Shown here: in pieces, positions 60,345 through 64,000 of the stretch
How the letters are laid out: every line of letters begins with the position of its first letter
Numbering within the stretch: the stretch's first letter is position 1
Source of the DNA: Streptomyces sp. MMG1533
Lineage (GTDB): Bacteria > Actinomycetota > Actinomycetes > Streptomycetales > Streptomycetaceae
NCBI RefSeq assembly: GCF_001279775.1
Contig: NZ_LGDG01000156.1
Coordinates: 124,001 to 188,000, forward strand
Reading direction: 5' to 3'
DNA: 64,000 bases
Translations under genes and position numbers: made by a program
The notes under the pieces: generated by a model
Databases searched by the model: none
Told to the model about the DNA's origin: nothing
The model's input: the letters and a program-made list of their open reading frames with translations, nothing else

Positions 60345-61700
60345 TCAGGCGCGGGCGAGCGCGGATTCCTGGACGGGGCTGACGTACTGGTTGGCGGGGC
60401 GCGGGAGGCCGTAGCGCTCGCGCAGGGTGCGGCGCGGGCCGTATTCCGTGCGGAGCAGGCCGCGGGTGCGCAGGATCGGGACGACGTGGTCGACGAAGGT
60501 GTCCAGGCCGGAGGGCAGGACCGCGGGCATGATGTTGAAGCCGTCGGCGGCGCCGTGCGTGAACCACGTCTCGATCGCGTCGGCGACCTGCTCGGGCGTG
60601 CCCGCGAAGGTGAGGTGCCCGCGACCGCCGCCCAGGCGGCCGATCAGCTGCCGCACGGTGAGGCGCTCGCGCCGCCCGAGCTCCACGATGAGCGTGTAGC
60701 GGCTCTTGGCGCCCTCGATGGCGCTCTCCGGAGGCAGGTCGGCGGGGAGGCGGGCATCCAACTCCAGTGTTCCCGGCTCCAGTTGCAGCAGGCTCTCCAG
60801 TCGGCCCAGACCGTGCGTGTACACGATGTGGTCTTCGAGGAGCTGCTCGGCCGCCAGCGCCTCGGCCTCCGTCGATCCGATCACCGGGACGATGCCGGGC
60901 AGCACCTTGATGTGCTCGGGGTCGCGACCGGCTGCCGCGGTACGGGACTTGAGGTCGGCGTAGAAAGCCTGCGCGTCCTCGATGGTCTGCTGGGCGGTGA
61001 ACACCGCCTCCGCGTACCGCGCCGCGAAGCGTTTTCCGTCCTCGCTCGACCCCGCCTGCACCAGCAGCGGGTAACCCTGCGGGGTACGCGGCACGTTGAG
61101 GGCGCCCGCGACGCTGAAGTACGGCCCCTCGTGCCGGGGCGGATGGATCTTCGTGTCGTCGCCCCAGACGCCGGCCGCCTTGTCGGCGACGATCGCGTCG
61201 TCCTCCCAGCTGTCCCACAGCTTCAGGGCCACGTCGAGGAACTCGGCGGCGCGGGCGTAGCGCTCGGCGTGCGCGGGCTCGGCCTCCAGGCCGAAGTTGC
61301 GGGCGGCCTCGGCACCGGCCGTGGTGACGATGTTCCAGCCCGCCCGGCCGCCGCTGATGATGTCCAGCGAGGCGAACTTGCGGGCCAGGTTGTAGGGGGA
61401 GTTGTAGGAGGTGGAGGCGGTGGCGATCAGGCCGATGTGCTCGGTGGCCGTCGCCAGCGCGGTCAGCAGGGTGAGCGGCTCCAGGGCCCCGGCGGGCCGC
61501 TGGGCCAGGTTGCCCCACAGCTGTGGCCCGTCGGCGAGGAACAGGGAGTCGAAGGTGCCGCGTTCGGCGATCCGGGCGAGGTGGACGTAGTGCGCGAGGT
61601 CCACGTGCGCGTACGGGTCGCTCTCCGGCAGCCGCCACGACGCCTCGTGGTGGCCGGTGTTCATCAGGAACGCGTTGAGATGGAGCTGTCTGGTGGTCAC
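60345..61700 (-). CDS. FMN-dependent monooxygenase, NtaA/SnaA/DszA (LLM) family
   Basis: 451 residues from GTG 61700, overlapping the ATPase stop by four bases. LHLNAFLMNTGHHEASWRLP, YVHLARIAERGTFDSLFLADGP, TEHIGLIATASTSYNSPYNLARKFASLDIISGGRAGWNIVTT and PLLVQAGSSEDGKRFAARYAEAVF are signatures of group C two-component monooxygenases that need FMNH2 from a reductase not encoded here. Relatives oxidise dibenzothiophene sulfone, nitrilotriacetate or dimethyl sulfide. Within this operon it likely attacks an organosulfur compound. Confidence 0.93.
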   Translation of the reverse strand: MTTRQLHLNAFLMNTGHHEASWRLPESDPYAHVDLAHYVHLARIAERGTFDSLFLADGPQLWGNLAQRPAGALEPLTLLTALATATEHIGLIATASTSYNSPYNLARKFASLDIISGGRAGWNIVTTAGAEAARNFGLEAEPAHAERYARAAEFLDVALKLWDSWEDDAIVADKAAGVWGDDTKIHPPRHEGPYFSVAGALNVPRTPQGYPLLVQAGSSEDGKRFAARYAEAVFTAQQTIEDAQAFYADLKSRTAAAGRDPEHIKVLPGIVPVIGSTEAEALAAEQLLEDHIVYTHGLGRLESLLQLEPGTLELDARLPADLPPESAIEGAKSRYTLIVELGRRERLTVRQLIGRLGGGRGHLTFAGTPEQVADAIETWFTHGAADGFNIMPAVLPSGLDTFVDHVVPILRTRGLLRTEYGPRRTLRERYGLPRPANQYVSPVQESALARA

Positions 61701-62431
61701 TGATGGTCCTCCGTCACGCCGAGCGCGGCCAGCAGCCGCTCCCGGTACTCGCCCAGCAGCGGATCCCGGTACGAGCGCGGATGCGGGCGGTCGATGGTCA
61801 GGTCGAGGCCGATACGGCCCTGGTCGAGGACGAGGACCCGGTCGGCGAGCACGATCGCCTCGTCCACGTCGTGGGTGACGAGCAGTACGGAGGGCCGGTG
61901 GCGCTCCCACAGCTCCCTCAGCAGGACGTGCATCCGGATCCGGGTGAGCGCGTCGAGGGCGCCGAACGGCTCGTCGGCCAGCAGGAGTTCCGGCTCGCGG
62001 ACGAGGGAGCGGGCCAGGGCGGCGCGCTGCGCCTCGCCGCCGGACAGCTCGTTCGGCCAGGCCCGTTCGCGGCCCTTCAGGCCCACTTCGGCGAGGGCCT
62101 CGCGTCCCTTCCGGTCCGCCTCCTTGCCGTCGAGGCCGAGCAGGACGTTGTCGAGGACGCGCTGCCAGGGCAGCAGCCGGGAGTCCTGGAAGACGACCGA
62201 CACCCTCTCCGGCGCGGTCAGCCGGCCGCTCCCGACGACCTCGTGATCGAGTCCGGCGACCGCCCGCAGCAGCGTGCTCTTTCCGGAGCCGCTGTGCCCG
62301 AGCAGGGCGGTGAACTGTCCGGCGGGGAGGTCGAGGTCGATGTCGTCGAGGACCGTACGTCCGTCGAACGACCGTGTCAGGCCCCGGAGTCGGACGGCCG
62401 GGCGGGTCAGCTGCTCAGCGTGCGGCGCCAT
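61697..62431 (-). CDS. sulfonate-type ABC transporter ATP-binding protein
   Basis: 244 residues from ATG 62431, which lies 25 bases inside the permease gene. Walker A LGHSGSGKSTLLRAVAG, Q-loop VVFQDSRLLPWQRV, signature LSGGEAQRAALARSL, Walker B LLLADEPFGALDALTR and switch THDVDEAIVLADRV. It is SsuB/TauB-like and powers import of alkanesulfonates or similar compounds. Confidence 0.94.
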   Translation of the reverse strand: MAPHAEQLTRPAVRLRGLTRSFDGRTVLDDIDLDLPAGQFTALLGHSGSGKSTLLRAVAGLDHEVVGSGRLTAPERVSVVFQDSRLLPWQRVLDNVLLGLDGKEADRKGREALAEVGLKGRERAWPNELSGGEAQRAALARSLVREPELLLADEPFGALDALTRIRMHVLLRELWERHRPSVLLVTHDVDEAIVLADRVLVLDQGRIGLDLTIDRPHPRSYRDPLLGEYRERLLAALGVTEDHQ

Positions 62432-63255
62432 GACAGCACCCTCCGTTCGATCAGACGGACCGCGCTGTCGGAGATCAGGCCGAAGACGCCGTAGACGACC
62501 AGGCCGACGAGGATGACGTCCGTCTGGCCGTAGTTCTGGGCCTGGAACATCATGTAGCCGAGTCCGCTGGTGGCGTTGATCTGCTCCAGCACGACCAGGC
62601 CCAGCCAGGAGCCGGTCACGCCGAGCCGCAGCCCGACGAAGAAGCCGGGCAGCGCGCCGGGGATGACGATCCGCCGGATGAAGGCGTACCTCGACAGGCC
62701 CTGGACCTCGGCGAGTTCGACGTACCGGTGGTCGATTCCGGACAGCGCGGAGTGCGTGTTCAGGTAGATCGGGATGTAGACGACGATCGCGATGATCGCG
62801 ACCTTGAAGGTCTCGCCGATGCCCAGCCAGAGGATGAACAGCGGGATCAGACCGAGCGTCGGGATCGCCCGGTTGAGCTGCACCGACCCGTCGATCAGCG
62901 CTTCGCCCGTCCGGCTGAGCCCGGAGGCCAGGGCGAGGGCGATGCCCGCGGCCAGGCCGATCGCGAAGCCGGAGCCCGCGCGTTGCAGCGAGGTCAGGAC
63001 GTCGGTGGGCAACGTGCCGTCGGTCCACAGGTGGACGCCGGTCTCCAGCACCGTCCAGGGCGCCGGGATCGCACCGGGGTCGAGCTGTCCGGCGGCGGAG
63101 GCGGCGGCCCACAGGGCGAGGACGAGGGCGGGGCCGAGGAGGCGGGTGGCGGGCAGCCGCCTGCCGGGGGAGAGACGGCGGCGCCGGCGGACCTCGGGGC
63201 TGTCCTCGGCCGTGGTGACGGGTGCGGCTGCGGTCGTGGTCACGGCGGCGCTCAC
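62407..63255 (-). CDS. sulfonate-type ABC transporter permease
   Basis: 282 residues from GTG 63255, overlapping the binding-protein stop by four bases. A basic, disordered N-terminus (AEDSPEVRRRRRLSPGRRLP) precedes about six helices. The SsuC/TauC signature includes LNRAIPTLGLIPLFILWLGIGE and the EAA-like ELAEVQGLSRYAFIRRIVIPGALPGFF. It forms the membrane channel for the ATPase encoded next. Confidence 0.94.
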   Translation of the reverse strand: MSAAVTTTAAAPVTTAEDSPEVRRRRRLSPGRRLPATRLLGPALVLALWAAASAAGQLDPGAIPAPWTVLETGVHLWTDGTLPTDVLTSLQRAGSGFAIGLAAGIALALASGLSRTGEALIDGSVQLNRAIPTLGLIPLFILWLGIGETFKVAIIAIVVYIPIYLNTHSALSGIDHRYVELAEVQGLSRYAFIRRIVIPGALPGFFVGLRLGVTGSWLGLVVLEQINATSGLGYMMFQAQNYGQTDVILVGLVVYGVFGLISDSAVRLIERRVLSWRRTLSS

Positions 63256-64000
63256 CTCCGGTACTCCGCCGGTACGGACTTCGCCGCGATGCCCTCGAAA
63301 CGCCGGTCGAAGAGCGAGTCGACCTTGAACCCCTTCACGAAGCCGCCTTCCGCCAGCAGATCGGCGGTCTCCTGCTCCCACTTCACGGCCTCGTCCCAAC
63401 TCGGCGGGAACAGCGGCTTGTTGGCGAGCTCGGTGATCGACTGCGCCTGGGCGAGGCTCAGGTTCTGCGTCTTGACGTAGAACTCCTCGTTCCAGACGTC
63501 GGGGTGCTCGTACTGCCACACCTGGCCCTTCGCCCAGTACGGGATGTACGCGGCGACCGCGGCGGCCTTCGCGGAGTCCGAGAGCACGGAGGTCGGGGCC
63601 CACAGCAGGTTGAGCAGGTCGACGACGTCCGTGGTGATGGCGCGGGCGCCCTTGGACTCGTACTGCTGGAGATAGGCGGGCGCCTGCTGGTTGGCGAGCG
63701 GTGCGATGTCCACCTGGCCCGACTGCAGTGCCGTGAGGAACTGGTTGCTGGTCAGCGGCACGAGCTTCACGTCGTCGTACGCGAGCCCGGCCTTCTTCAA
63801 CGCCCGCAGGAGGACGACGCCTTGGGCCTGGCCCTGCGAGAAGGCGAGCTTCTTGCCCTTGAAGTCCTCGACCGAGCGGATGTCGCTGCCGGGCTTGGTG
63901 GCGAAGAGGTAGTTCGGCTTGCGGGTGATGTTGATCGCGACGATCTTCGCGTCGTAGCCCTGGAACTGCGCCTGGATCGGCGGAATGCCCGCGTTGTTGG
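63252..64000 (-). CDS. sulfonate-type ABC transporter substrate-binding protein, partial
   Basis: The frame is open to the right edge, so the start and signal peptide are outside; 248 residues of C-terminal part are visible. IVAINITRKPNYLFATKPGS, IRSVEDFKGKKLAFSQGQAQGVVLLRAL, DVKLVPLTSNQFLTALQSGQVDIAPL and the late helix region match SsuA/NMT1-type periplasmic binding proteins. It is the first visible gene of the five-gene organosulfur operon. Confidence 0.92.
   Translation of the reverse strand, partial: NNAGIPPIQAQFQGYDAKIVAINITRKPNYLFATKPGSDIRSVEDFKGKKLAFSQGQAQGVVLLRALKKAGLAYDDVKLVPLTSNQFLTALQSGQVDIAPLANQQAPAYLQQYESKGARAITTDVVDLLNLLWAPTSVLSDSAKAAAVAAYIPYWAKGQVWQYEHPDVWNEEFYVKTQNLSLAQAQSITELANKPLFPPSWDEAVKWEQETADLLAEGGFVKGFKVDSLFDRRFEGIAAKSVPAEYRR

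Overview
The window is a stretch of high-GC (about 70% or more) actinobacterial chromosome, almost certainly from Streptomyces. Evidence: strong G/C third-position bias, many GTG starts, ATGA/GTGA gene overlaps, Streptomyces-type dispersed intergenic palindromes, a mycothiol-linked enzyme, a dre-like (DasR) site, and a csnR-K-like chitosan-oligosaccharide operon. No tRNA, rRNA, phage, insertion sequence or CRISPR array was seen, so this looks like core chromosome with small lineage-specific changes.

Layout. (a) 1-681: end of a PCMT-like methyltransferase. (b) 716-11572, minus strand: a seven-gene signalling operon, in transcription order a GlnX-like membrane sensor, a GlnH-like binding protein, an unknown 443-aa protein, a PknG-like kinase with zinc ribbons and TPRs, a PP2C phosphatase, a VWA protein and an FHA protein. 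It extends the mycobacterial GlnH-GlnX-PknG amino-acid sensing module. (c) 11730-11961: inverted intergenic repeat element. (d) 11965-18951, minus: ROK regulator, sugar ABC importer, GH4 glycosidase and sugar kinase (csnR-E-F-G-H-K order), with a promoter carrying a dre-like site and a downstream inverted repeat. (e) 19219-21493: small orphan gene, MscS channel, HNH nuclease.

(f) 21544-25865, minus: ECF sigma factor, zinc-finger anti-sigma fused to a multi-spanning membrane domain, ABC ATPase and two membrane proteins, with all four junctions overlapping by 4 bases. (g) 26103-28768: a 75-aa peptide ending in three exact 12-residue repeats, abutting malQ, then a small membrane protein. (h) 28931-32732: two divergent regulator/target pairs (TetR/FAD monooxygenase, MarR/EamA exporter) with clear operators. 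(i) 32834-37098: aminopeptidase N, a DUF1203 protein, asd. (j) 37217-39357: a multidomain TerD protein split by a probable one-base frameshift. (k) 39470-40727: second sigma/anti-sigma-like pair.

(l) 40788-49265: secreted subtilase, Tat-exported phosphoesterase, Nudix hydrolase, secreted serine hydrolase, AbiEi/DUF559-like protein. (m) 49472-52851: second aminopeptidase N and, divergently, an Rv2466c-type mycothiol-dependent oxidoreductase behind a SigR-type promoter. (n) 52907-57938: zinc-ribbon protein, FGGY kinase, D-2-hydroxyacid dehydrogenase, histidine phosphatase, S-adenosylmethionine methyltransferase, a TPR remnant. (o) 57939-64000, minus: amino-acid permease, and an organosulfur operon (binding protein, permease, ATPase, flavin monooxygenase, TauD-type dioxygenase) running off the right edge.

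A recurring oddity is short tandem duplication at gene 3' ends. At 31104-31190, 35993-36087 and 53145-53234 the repeated unit contains the stop codon of a minus-strand gene; a looser case is at 52861-52907.
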